Positions 22,892 to 33,567 of a stretch of 64,000 nucleotides of DNA are shown in pieces. Source of the stretch: Bactericera cockerelli. Taxonomy: Eukaryota > Arthropoda > Insecta > Hemiptera > Triozidae. How positions within the stretch are numbered: position 1 is the first letter of the stretch; every line of letters begins with the position of its first letter. A program made the position numbers and the translations under genes. The notes beneath the pieces were generated by a model. The model was not told where the DNA came from, did no database searches, and saw only the letters and a program-made list of their open reading frames with translations. The stretch covers positions 21,387,948 to 21,451,947 of the forward strand of contig CM044967.1 of assembly GCA_024516035.1 (NCBI GenBank), written 5' to 3'.

Positions 22892-24252
22892 TGAAATAGC
22901 TCACCCTATAGGACATTGGGTTGAAGAACTTATTAGGGAGGCATCTGAGTGGCTGACATTTCTATGTATTTTTTCAATCCTCTCGGAAAGCCATGCATTA
23001 TTTATTAGCCTAACATTTTCCGCGTCCACTTTTACTTGTGTTCCGCTCAAATCAAAAATGATAAATGGTTCTCATATTCTTTGTGCTCTCTTCTCCACCG
23101 AGTTAATTATTTTATGTCTATAGAAAATAAAATTTGAACATTGTTTCCGTACTCGAACAATGTTACTGTAGGATTTTTTAATTTATTGTTTAATTTTATA
23201 ATTCTATATTTTTTTCCCACAAATTACAAGTTTTGTTTGTTTCAATGGCTGGATAGGAAGCTGTGGTCATATTTCGTAGTCTGTTTGATTAAATGTGCTC
23301 CTGCAGGTTGTAATTAATTTAATTTATTGTTCTACGCACAGGTTTACAGTTGAACATTTCACTGTTGTAAAACTGGTATTCGTAAGTCAACTAAGTATCA
23401 GTAAATCAGTAAAAACAGAAAAGTGTGAAGTTGTACTAACTAGATGTACATAAATATCAGAACATACCTGGACAGTTGTTTCGAGTTTATTTTCTCTAAC
23501 AGCAGGTAATAGTTCTTAGTATACATGCCATCAACTAAACTATCTATTTTAATCAGTATAAACAGAAAAGTGAGGTGTAATCTAAACCCTGCTGGCTCGT
23601 CACAATAGTGAATGGATTTACTATCAAAATGCTCATAATGCGACCAGTGTAAACACATTAGATTTTCACCAATAAGAGCTGGCAAAAAAGCCTCAAAAAT
23701 TAACTGTACTTGTACCTATGTCTTGACAAAATTTATTTATTTATTTCTAATAAATGACTGACTTCAGATGATCAACATTATACACTTATACAGGGAGAGT
23801 ACATCTTACTAATTCAAATCAGTAGAATGTAGGTTCATTTGACTAAACTTTTTTTTACAAGAATTACTTATTCATATATGGGAGGAATAAAATACATACT
23901 TATATGTATAACAAACATGTCGTCATTCTTCTCCCAACACATGGTGCCTACCAGGCTCCAAGTCGTTGACGTAAAAATGCCCCGTAAAATGGTTTGACTA
24001 AACCAGGATTTTCAGGGCATAACTATAATGACTATCTAAAACCTGGCATTTTGTTGCCATTATGGCTTTTGCCCATGGCTGGGATCCTTTCTTAGTACGG
24101 ACCTACCAAAAGGAGACTGCCAAATACCAAAAGGAGACTGCCAAATTCGGAGTCATTTGATTTAACCGAAATGTTTTTTGACTATTTTTTTTTAATCAAT
24201 TAAAATGAATGATTTTTTTTAAAATATATACTCGTATATATTTTTTAAATTT
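22892..24252. other. No gene recognised
   Basis: AT-rich. A 21-bp doublet (ccaaaaggagactgccaaat) lies near 24107-24150. Open frames of about 80 codons at 22872 and 23440 have no recognisable domain; the first merely crosses the hAT element boundary. Confidence 0.4.
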
Positions 24253-24947
24253 ATCTTCTTCTTCTTTTACTTTGTCTTTAATCCCGCTCAAGCGGGGTCG
24301 ACATTTTTTACCAGTTGTCTCCACGCAGTCCGATCAAGAGCCTCATCGCCCGTTATTCCTTTTTCTCGTAGGTCTTCATTTATATTATTTTTCCATCTCT
24401 TCTTTGGTCTTCCTCTTCCTCTTTGTCCCTCGACTGCAATTTTCTCAACTTTCTTACTAATGTAGTTTTCATCCCTTCTCTTCACATGTCCATACCACTG
24501 TAGTCTCTTTTCTTGAATCTTCTTTGATATTTCCAACACTTTCACTTTGTCTCTAATAACTTCATTTCTTATTCTGTCTAAACGAGTAACTCCACATAAC
24601 CATCTAAGCATTTTCATTTCTGTTGTTTCCAGTTTCTTTTCTTCAGTTTTCTTGAGTGCCCAAGTTTCAGCTCCATAAGTCAATGCAGGTCTTACTATCG
24701 CTTTGTACATCTTGCCTCTTGTTTTTAGATTTATATTTTTATCGCATAGCACTCCCGATGTTTTCTTCCAATTCATCCAACCTGCATTGATTCTGTGGGC
24801 AATCTCTTTTTCAATCGATCCATATTTAGAGACCGTAGATCCAAGGTACTTAAATTCTTCAACTATGTTCAGGTTTTCTCCATCTATCTTTACATTGTCA
24901 TTTCTCTCATTCCCATAGTTTAGCTGCACTGTCTTTGTTCGGTTGAT
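24253..24947 (-). pseudogene. RTE-like LINE, 3' end of ORF2 and tail
   Basis: A 213-codon frame (24288-24929, open a little further upstream) carries INRTKTVQLNYGN, EEFKYLGSTVSKYGSIEKEI, IYK-like MYKAIVRPALTYGAETWALK, MLRWLCGVTRLDRIRNEVIR, KRLQWYGHVKRRDE and GRGRPKKRW. These are the thumb and C-terminal blocks of RTE/BovB-type reverse transcriptases. The catalytic palm is missing, so the copy is 5'-truncated at about 24947. The frame ends KNVDPA-stop, and the 3' tail runs gcttgagcgggattaaagac to agtaaaagaagaagaag. This tail is the same as that of the SINE at 39843-40203. The start Met is not a real start. Confidence 0.88.
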
Positions 24948-25220
24948 TTTTTAAATTTTTAAAAATATAAATTAAATATTATAATATGATAAAAAATTAG
25001 AACCTGGGATATTTAATCAATTAATTAAATGACCAATAATACATTAACGCGCTTCAAAACATTCGTTCCATTTAATTAAAACAATGCATTCAGATTTTTG
25101 TTTCAATATAGACAGGAATTGTTAATTTAGATATCTTTTGAGGCTCCTGAGTCACATTTTATAATTTTTAATGTGTTTTCCTAAATCGAATCTTCCATTT
25201 ATCTAATGTAATATGTATAA

Positions 25221-26135
25221 TACAGGGTGAGCATAAAGTCTCACCCCACCCCTCGTATCTCGAGAATGGCTAAAAATACAAGAAAACGCAAAAACCCGTA
25301 TGCCTTAATTTTTGAGGGGATTAATTTTTAGCCAAAAAAAATTTGCCTACAGGGCCCCAGTCAGGCTGGGCATGGACCAACTTTAAAATCTTAAATAGAA
25401 TAGTATGTCTTGTGGCATATTGTTTTAAAGGTCTCATAAAGAGAATTTCATTACAATAAATTTCAGTGAGCTACAACTTACCGTTCTCGAGATACAGGGT
25501 TGGACGTAGGCGTAATATCCATATATTTTGACCTATAACTCGTTGACCATAAATTCCAGAAAAATGAAATTTGTTGATAATAACTCCTTATGGCAAGAAA
25601 TTTCGAACAAGTTAAAACTTGATTTTTTTTAAGCTAAGCTACGAGTATTTGCCTTGATTTTCGTTAAAATTTTTCGGACTGTTCGTCCGGCTGGCTGACG
25701 AAACCGACCAGAAACTAATATTAACAGAGTATGTCGATTTATACCTTTTTAGACAGGGATCGTCATAAGGAGTTATTATCAACAAATTTCATTTTTCTAT
25801 AATTTACGGTCAACTAGTTATAGGTTAAAATATATGCATATTACGCAGGACTTTCGACCCTGTATCTCAAGAACGGTAAGTCGTAACTCACTGAAATTTG
25901 TTGCAAAAAACTTCGCTCTATAAGACCTTAAAAAAAATATGCCACAAGATATACCATTCTATTTAAGATTTTAAAGTTGGTCCATGCCCAGCCTGACTGG
26001 GGCCGTGTGGGCAAATTTTTTTTGGCTGAAACTTAATCCTCCTAAAAATTAAGGAATACGGGTTTTTGCGTTTTCTTGTATTTTCAGCCGTTCTCGAGGT
26101 ACGGGGGGTGGGGTGAGACTTTATGCTCACCCTGT
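25221..26135. mobile_element. Foldback (palindromic) MITE-like element, copy 2
   Basis: Best preserved of the family (915 bp). Ends tacagggtgagcataaagtc and gactttatgctcaccctgta are exact inverted repeats, and inverted similarity extends to about 25605 and 25750. The centre of about 145 bases is not palindromic. Flanks give a candidate 5-bp duplication, ataat, if the element proper starts acaggg. No coding capacity. Confidence 0.88.
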
Positions 26136-26689
26136 ATAATTATGTATTTATATTTTAGGTACTCGAGACATTTTACATTTTTTTGAGTGCTTTTGAAATT
26201 TGTTTTTTCCAAACAGGACTTTCTTGTAGGATTCAATGCATAGAGAGGGCTTTTTTTTCAGGCAGACATTTATTCTAAAGAATAAATTGATTTGACTTAA
26301 TTTTTATATGATTAATTGAAAAGTATTGGGCTATATTATTTTAGTGTGCACTCAAACTTAAACTAATCCCAAATTATGTCCTGTGAATGGAAAATAAGGA
26401 TGTACCTACAAAACTTATATTTATTTTAAGAAACCTCAAAATCAGAAAAAGATTGCAGTGAGTGATATTATTATTTTAATTTAATAATGAAACAAGGAAA
26501 CTGTAAAAATAATGAAACAAGAAGCGGAAGAGGAAAGCGGAGTAAAAATGATTAAAACAAGTGTTTAACACCCTTTACATTATCTTCCTTTTTAATGAGT
26601 GAAATATTGCGTTTTTAAATCAAGTCCAAAAATCGAGATACATACAAAGCAGGCTCTTGGGACAGTCTGATGATTAAAACAATAAGGGG

Positions 26690-26850
26690 AAAGACACTGG
26701 AGACGAAATTACTCTTGATATTATCTATGTCACCCTAAATCCATTATGTGGGGAGATTTTTTCGAGTATTATTTTAAACCGCTTAAGTAAATGCTTTAAT
26801 CAGTGTGCTTGATACGAGTTGTGGAATTATAGGGGCGAAGCATCGCCTTG
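26690..26850 (+). pseudogene. Possible LINE fingers fragment
   Basis: GEIFSSIILNRLSKC is readable near 26750-26795 and resembles the K(I/V)FSRIILNRL block that follows NYRG in RTE-type reverse transcriptases; cgagttgtggaattataggg follows. It is too short and damaged for a firm call. Confidence 0.35.
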
Positions 26851-26939
26851 CCGTTGAGATGAAGTAGGCAAGTGTTGGGCAACATGGATAGCTCAAATTA
26901 TTATTATATAAAACTTCATTTTGTACTGGTAGACAATTT

Positions 26940-27080
26940 TTATGAAGTAGGTATAATACAATATATATTTACAGAAGAAAAGAAAAAGGTTAAACAAGAA
27001 TAGAAAAGAAGAAAGAGAAAGTAAAATTAATGCCCCACCCCGATGGTGAGGTTATTGCCTGCGGAAATCTCTTTCAACCA
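26940..27080 (-). mobile_element. LINE 3'-tail fragment with stem-loop
   Basis: It contains attgcctgcggaaat (27053-27067) in a context, ggtgaggttattgcc..tctctttcaaccaaccctta, shared with 38408-38460, 40560-40640 and 42185-42240. The adjoining A/T-rich stretch resembles the 3' untranslated region of those tails. This copy has one mismatch in the stem. Confidence 0.6.
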
Positions 27081-27157
27081 ACCCTTACTTTGAAATTATA
27101 CAAGGTTTAGTTTATGATTTTCCTAATACTATCCATTGGATGCTAATACAAATCTCG

Positions 27158-27300
27158 TGCACTGGTAGATAAGTGGTTAATGCGCTGGTCTGGTAATTCA
27201 GGTAGCGTTGGGATCCGTTGGTTCGAATTCCACCCAGTACATGAATTTTTCCTCATGAATTTGAGTTTGTGACCACATGATAATAAGACTCTGATGGTTA
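27158..27300 (+). mobile_element. tRNA-like SINE head
   Basis: ggtagataagtggttaatgc (A box) and cgttggttcgaattccaccc (B box) are spaced as in tRNA. Then come tttttcctcatgaatttgag and (further) actaaagagtgttattatta, which recurs near 32260. A functional tRNA is unlikely because the anticodon stem is poor. Confidence 0.55.
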
Positions 27301-27362
27301 GGTGGTAGAAAAAGCACTAAAGAGTGTTATTATTAATCTCAACTGATTGTACCACCAAAATC

Positions 27363-27515
27363 TACGGTGTAATGGTTGTGGCTATTGTACATGGTTCAGA
27401 GGTTATGAGTCCGAATCTTAGATTGAGCCTAATTTTATGAGGAGAAAAAAATGGGTTAGATCAAGGCTGAATAAGGTTGATGTGGGTAGCTGGAAGCAAG
27501 GGTGTGTTTTACCAA
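27363..27515 (+). mobile_element. tRNA-like SINE, decayed
   Basis: ctacggtgtaatggttgtgg (A-box-like) and gttatgagtccgaatcttag (weak B box) precede a piece of the shared SINE body (aaggttgatgtgggtagctg, 27471-27490). Confidence 0.5.
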
Positions 27516-28922
27516 CCATGTTTTTCTTATCTTTTTTATCAAAGTAAACCTAGTAACTTGATTTTAAAAATAATTTCATTTCATTATCACTTATAATTAC
27601 CTTTTATACCGCAATACAATCATAAAACATCTAATTCACCTATGCACAATACATTTCCCTAAAATTCAACAAATTTATTGAATGCTCTAGATTGGATCTT
27701 TTCAGTTTTCAGGTTTGGCAGGAATCAAACTCATTTGTTTTACTCTTATCGTTGATTTCTGTCTATACTGTTTGCCCTCGGATAGCAAAAGTTTTAATCT
27801 GCTAATTTATAACACTTACCTCTTTTATAAAATTATTTTTTATGATAATTTATTTGAATTTCATAAAAGTTTCAAAAAAGTGAATTGTAAATGAGTTACA
27901 GTTTCAAGTTTGACTGGAAAATCTAGATTCGTATCAGATGGAATAAACGTTAAACCTTTCATACAGTACGAGTATGTGCATTCGTGGGATAAAGTAGTCT
28001 TTATCAATTTATTTATAAATTACTTAATATCCCTGTAGATGTGAATAAATGTATTTGGATCTTGCGAAATAACTCAACAATATTGTATAATATCAGAATA
28101 TTTATTTTATCAGAAAAATTCAACATTAATCTCTATGTAAAACCTAACTAAATTTGTGATAAAGCTAGTTAATTATTTTTCGTAATGATACGCCCGTGTT
28201 ATTCGGATCTTGGCCTTATTTGTCGTATTATTTTGAAAATGGAAATAAATTCACGCAAAATAGGTTCATCGCAAAAGGTAGTAAAATATATTGGAGGGAA
28301 GGAAGGCAGAGTAAAAGATTAGCATGATAAGCTGTGGTTTTCAGTGATAATTAAATAATTGCCTCGCCTGTGTGGTTTCTGATGGGTTAAATATTTTCAG
28401 AGAGAAGAGCGAATGGCTCGAACATTGTTAAACAATATACCATTTGATAATAATGATGGTGATAACTTGTTTCAGGGCTATCTTATCAATGGTTTTTCAC
28501 TCCATTTAATTCAAACATTGGAAATTTTGCGATTTCTTCATCTTTCAACAGAGATATATTTGTTTTGCATGTGTGCATGTTGGATTGAATATTAATGTCG
28601 AGGTAGGAGGTATTTATCTATGTAGTCGGTGCACTTGGGAAGGAAAAAATAGAAATGTTTCAAACACATTCCAGAGTTTTTCATTTAGTTAACAGATAAA
28701 AATATGTATTATTTCCACACTAGTTATTCGTATCTACAATTTAACCCAGATAACGCGGTGAAATTTTTTGTTTTATTTTTTTGGAGTGATAGAAATTGAG
28801 TCCTGAATCAAAATAAGTGCTGTCAACTTATCACTCGGACTCAAAACAAAGAGCTTAAGGTGTCGCCAACTAACCCCAACAAGCTGAATTAATTAGAAAA
28901 ATCCACAATGTAGTACCTTTCA
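27516..28922. other. No gene recognised
   Basis: AT-rich, no recognisable structure. The 60-codon frame at 28413-28595 has no support. Confidence 0.4.
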
Positions 28923-28984
28923 CCAGATGGGGCTGACGTCCTTCCAGAAGGACGTCCTTCTGGAAGGACGTCAGCCCCATCTGG
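28923..28984. repeat. Perfect 62-bp palindrome
   Basis: ccagatggggctgacgtcct tccagaaggac is followed immediately by its exact reverse complement, with no spacer. It is GC-rich within AT-rich DNA and contains repeated gacgtcctt/aaggacgtc units. No gene is adjacent. Possible origins are a tiny inverted duplication, a cruciform-prone site, or an assembly or library fold-back artefact. Confidence 0.95.
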
Positions 28985-29416
28985 GTTAATACCTACCCCA
29001 CATGATAATTTTCACTTTGCCCTCTTCAGGTCAAAAGTATGGGATCTAATAAGTTGGTAAGTACGGTTTTATTTAGACTCTCAGCCAACGACAAGTAGTC
29101 CCAATCATTGGGTAAGGCGCTGGACTTGTAAAGTAAACAATAAATCGCATGGATTCGTGGATGTTAAAGAGGACGTTAAAGAGGGAAAGACCAGTGTTTC
29201 ACTAAATCACTGTAAACAGAAAACAGTCAAACTCTAACAAGAAATAGCTCAAGTGTTCATGATGATGGTAGTATTGTTGATGTAGTTGCATCTTCTTAAT
29301 TTTGCAATGATACCATCCCCAGGTACAGATACCACCCGAAAACTTTTTTGACAGTAGCCTCAGTCATGACTCATGATGTACAAATTCATTTTATTTATAT
29401 CTTCTTTAGCTATTCA

Positions 29417-29990
29417 TACAGGGTGTTTCATTTTAAACGAACCAGCGCGATTCTTCAGAAACTATTGATTCAACGAAAAAAATATTCTGACCAATCTTCC
29501 TTAAAACTAGGGGGAAAACTGATTGTGACTTCGAACATTTTTCTCAAGGTCGCCCTTCCATGTTAGATTAAGGTCAAGTTCAGAAATTAAAATAGAATCA
29601 TATATTTTGAGAACGGTAATGAAATAGTCGGTTAAAACGAGTATCTTTTACTATGATCATTTTTGATTTAACCCTTTTTACCGCTCTTACAAGCATCCAA
29701 TAAATTCAATTTATTTTTTTTTCTTCAAGTTTTAAGGGACCCTCTAGTCGAGTCCATTTTCACACTTTCTACCCTGTATCTCGTGAAGAGTGAATCGTAG
29801 CTCACTAAAATTTGATGCAATGAAATTATCTCAATATGCCAAACGTTATGTCATTCCATTTAAGATTTTAAAGTTGGTTCGTGCCCAGACTGGGGCGCTC
29901 TAGGCACGCCTAGAGCTTAATCCCCCAAAAAATAAAGAAATACGGGTCTCAGCGTTTTTCTGAATTCAGATAGAGAATGATCTATCTGAA
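29417..29990. mobile_element. Divergent relative of the foldback elements
   Basis: It starts tacagggtgtttcattttaa, and later blocks parallel the foldback family: ccctgtatctcgtgaagagt, ttaagattttaaagttggtt, gtgcccagactggggc, gaaatacgggtctcagcg. The order is the same but divergence is greater, and the right terminus is not recognisable. Confidence 0.6.
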
Positions 29991-30045
29991 TCCGGACAGT
30001 TATTTTCTAGATAAAATAATATAAAATCAAATCGAAATAATAAGA

Positions 30046-30138
30046 CATAATGATATAAGTGAAAAATTTAACTGGTCTTCACTTGACGTTTAAAACGTCA
30101 AGTGAATACCAGTTAAATTTTTCATTTATATCATTATG
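30046..30138. repeat. 93-bp near-perfect hairpin
   Basis: The left arm cataatgatataagtgaaaa atttaactgg..tcacttgacgttt is matched by the right arm ...acgtcaagtga..ccagttaaat ttttcatttatatcattatg. The arms are about 45 bases with a few mismatches (ct/ta near the centre) and essentially no loop. No coding or promoter context was found. Confidence 0.9.
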
Positions 30139-30340
30139 AAGCTACTTGAGAAAGTATCCTTGTTGGAGAATTATAATAAGACATATTTGGTACTAAAAAG
30201 TGAGGTCTAGTTTCAGTGAGGTCTACTTTCATTTCGACAAACAGATACATAAATCATTTGTCTGTTCGTAATTTTAAACCAACCTACATTTCAGTTTTCA
30301 AAATCTACTCAAACTCTTGGTATTATCACAGCTACGAATT

Positions 30341-30582
30341 AGGGCCGTATTATGAAACAGGATTATTAAATCCAAGCCGACCCTTAGATTTTATCAGCTG
30401 ACCTAGGTACTCTAAAATAAGATTTTCTGTCACGGCGGCTGGCCACAGCTTCGTTACGCAACAGAAGTAATATACAGCTACAAAGCACGGCTTGGATTAT
30501 GATCTCACAGTTGTTGTCAAGGTTAAAGTTGAGGGATAGTGTCCACTGAGATTAACTAATCCCGTTCCATAATTCGGGCTTG
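30341..30582. mobile_element. About 240-bp MITE
   Basis: The left terminus agggccgtattatgaaacag gattattaaatc and the right terminus in reverse, aagcccgaattatggaacgg gattagttaatc, agree at roughly 80% over 32 bases. The interior is non-coding. No clear target duplication. Confidence 0.65.
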
Positions 30583-30589
30583 TTGTCTT

Positions 30590-31454
30590 CCTATCAACCA
30601 CGTATACTATAAAGATAAAATCACAGTTACTTTGCTCTATCAACATTGGTGCGGAAACGGACCTCAATGGAGCTAGGACTCACCTAAAAATTGAATTCTT
30701 ATCGGAGTCTCCTATCATTATGATGCTTCATTGGTGTGGCATTTTTCCCTAATCAGGGGCCGAGTTATGGGGAGACCTTGAAAATATGAAATGCCCAAAA
30801 CTTTTATAAAAAAATCAATTCATGCTAAAGAAGCATAACAACGATTGAGAATTGCATGAAAATATCAAGTAACTCGGATAATAATTCGATTTTTTGGTGT
30901 TAGAAATTTCCTCGCATTTTTCAGCCAGACAAAATTAACTTCTTTTCTAAATAGTCAGTCCAGGCTTTAACTCAGACTGTTTTCAAACTCCTCCAGAGAA
31001 AAAATTCTATCAGCGCTGAGTGACAATTTCAGAATTATTACCGTTCCACCTTCTCACCCACTCTCCTCCATCAGCCCCCCAATATAGTCCACTCCACAAC
31101 TAAGTAAGATCCTTCCTATCTCTCTTATCCCCTACAATTGGTACCAACTTAAAGTAGTCCTACCTACGTTAGAGTCCATTTCCGCACCCATGTTTACGGA
31201 ACAAAGCTGCCTTTATTTTAGCTCTAGTATATGTGGCTAAAAAGTTCGCTATGTTTTTAGGGACAGCCGTTATACACGTAATGTACGAAGTATACCTGTT
31301 TCATAATGTCAAGCAAAAAAACCACAAATATTTTATTTATTTAAATTTTACATTGAATCATTTGCATGAGAGTTAGGTCTCAAAACGACTAGTATATTGA
31401 TATACCTAATGATGGTGTCTTATTGTTGACTTATACATACATACATATAAAAAA
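30590..31454. other. No gene recognised
   Basis: AT-rich, unclassified sequence. Confidence 0.4.
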
Positions 31455-32162
31455 CATTGCCAATTATGGACACAATACTTCCTCGTGATTGCTTCACATT
31501 GTAAACACGTGCCAATTTTGAGATTTTATAGAAAATTACTTGTATTTCCAAAACGGCTGAACCGATTTTCTTCAAATTTGTTTTATACGGTAGAATATCG
31601 TTTTTTCTACATTCTAGATTCTACAAAAAATTCTGTATCGGTAAGTCGTGGTTCTTATTTTTTGACTTTATTGTCCAAAATTTCGGATTTTCTTAAATAT
31701 CAGAGTCAAATTATAATTAATTAAATAGTAAATATAAAAAACCTGTGTGAAACAATAATATAGATATACATACAAAATTTCATCAAAATCGGGTGTACCG
31801 TTCACGAGATATAAGTGTTTAAGTAAAAAGTTAGTGGTCAGGCGCATGGTCTCTTTCACCCAGAACCGCTAGTACGAATTCGATGAATTTAAAATGGGAC
31901 CATCTACAGAATGTCTCCTAGATGTGTGCAAAATTTCATCAAAATCGGTTGAGTAGTTTCCGAGATTTGCGCGTTACAAGGAATCGTTTTTACAGACAGA
32001 CAGACCGACAGACCGACAGACGGACACAAAACCAAATTTGCTCAGGAGGTTATGAAACGTCCAGAAATATGAAAAAAATTGAAATCGGAGCAAAAAAATA
32101 TTTTTTTTTACAAAAACGAACACAATACTTCCGATTTCTAATATTAGAAATTTCTCGGAAGT
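31455..32162 (-). mobile_element. Hairpin-headed repeat, copy 2
   Basis: Reverse-orientation copy of the element at 13537-14252. It contains cattgccaattatggacac at one end, the gacagacagaccgacagacc run (31994-32030), and the hairpin aatacttccgatttctaata ttagaaatttctcggaagt at the other. Identity is high along the length except for a changed segment near 31730-31760. Confidence 0.85.
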
Positions 32163-33066
32163 AAAATTAATTATACTTGCCAGTGAAGCGGTGACATTAC
32201 TCCTACAATAGAATAGGAGAAAATGCTTTAAGTGGTTACCTTGCCTGGTGGTTACCTTCCACTAAAGAGTATTATTATTATTACAATAGAACAACGCATA
32301 GCAACATTCAGTAAGTATAATACACAAAAGTATAATACACTACTCATTATTCATAACCTCTTTATTCTTGTGTGTAAAGTTTAGAAACTTTAAACATCGA
32401 TTATAAATAGTTTTGTCTCCGAAAACTCATACCACACACAAAGCTTTTGTAAAACTTCTTCTTACAACCCTCTCATCACAGAGAAAACGGATTTTATAAA
32501 AGGCATGTTTTGTTCTGTTCTCAACTGAATAGTGATTTATCAATGGATGAACAATTCAGATAGCTATAACTAGAAAGGAAATAAATACGGCTAGACACTG
32601 TTTAATGTTTTACATATTTTTAAAATAAGGTAAATAAAAATTTATTTTATCATTTAATAATTATGTATAATTTTAAAAGAAGAATAATGTATCGAAATTA
32701 CGTCCAAAAACGACTCACTAAATAAGACTTTTTCAGTACATTGGGGAATAGAGTTAGTTACATGGGTGATAAATGATTGAAGCACCCAATTACCTAGAAC
32801 CCGCAGCTGAGACCACCATCAACTCACGATATCACTAAAAGTACTACCTAACTGATGACAACTACAGTTTCTAGACTATCTTCAAAGGTTCTTGGTTCAC
32901 TACTATACAACTGTACTGTGCATGGGATAAATGAATTTAAGGTGATTGAATAAAATCAATTGATTAGTGTAACAGTTGATAAATTCATTCTCACTACCAC
33001 CCTAATTGTTCTGTGTTTCACAAGTTTCAATATTCAAAGTTTTATTTAGAAGTTTTGGCTAATCTG
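32163..33066. other. No gene recognised; small SINE-like remnant
   Basis: ccactaaagagtattattat near 32260 repeats a phrase near 27315 and probably marks a SINE tail. The rest is AT-rich and, if the transcript of the zinc-finger gene ends near 33.05 kb, lies downstream of it. Confidence 0.4.
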
Positions 33067-33072
33067 TTTATT
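33067..33072 (-). terminator. Candidate polyadenylation signal
   Basis: AATAAA on the minus strand, about 500 bases after the stop codon of the zinc-finger exon. AATAAA is common in AT-rich DNA, and a second candidate lies near 33040, so the assignment is weak. Confidence 0.3.
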
Positions 33073-33567
33073 CCGGCTTAAGTATCGTCATACACAAGCA
33101 AATAGTATTTACCAATGCAATGCTACTGTATGTTGTCTCACTGAATTGTAATGATGAGGGACTGTATACATACTCGATAGAAATTGACTTGTATGATAAG
33201 TGTTTCACAGCCATGAAACAACTGCGATTTGATCTATTTTGCAGATTGTCTCTTAATCTGACTAAAGAAAAGAGAAATATCCCCAAAAGTATCTCCTATG
33301 CCTTACAATATTTCAATTGAATACAATATTTCAATTGATTAAAAATAATAAAACATGTTGGCTCTAGATTTTTACTGTGGCAAGCATGTCTTTAGTTGAT
33401 TTGTTTGAAGACAGTCAGTGATACTAGACCAGTTTGCATGCTCAGAATTTCCTCATTTGAGTCATCATATACAGAGACTGGTCTATGAAGCCATTGAAAA
33501 GTTGTGAGGGGCAATGGTTGATTTCAACAGACGAAGATTTCTTGTTTAATCTTCGATTGACATTTTG

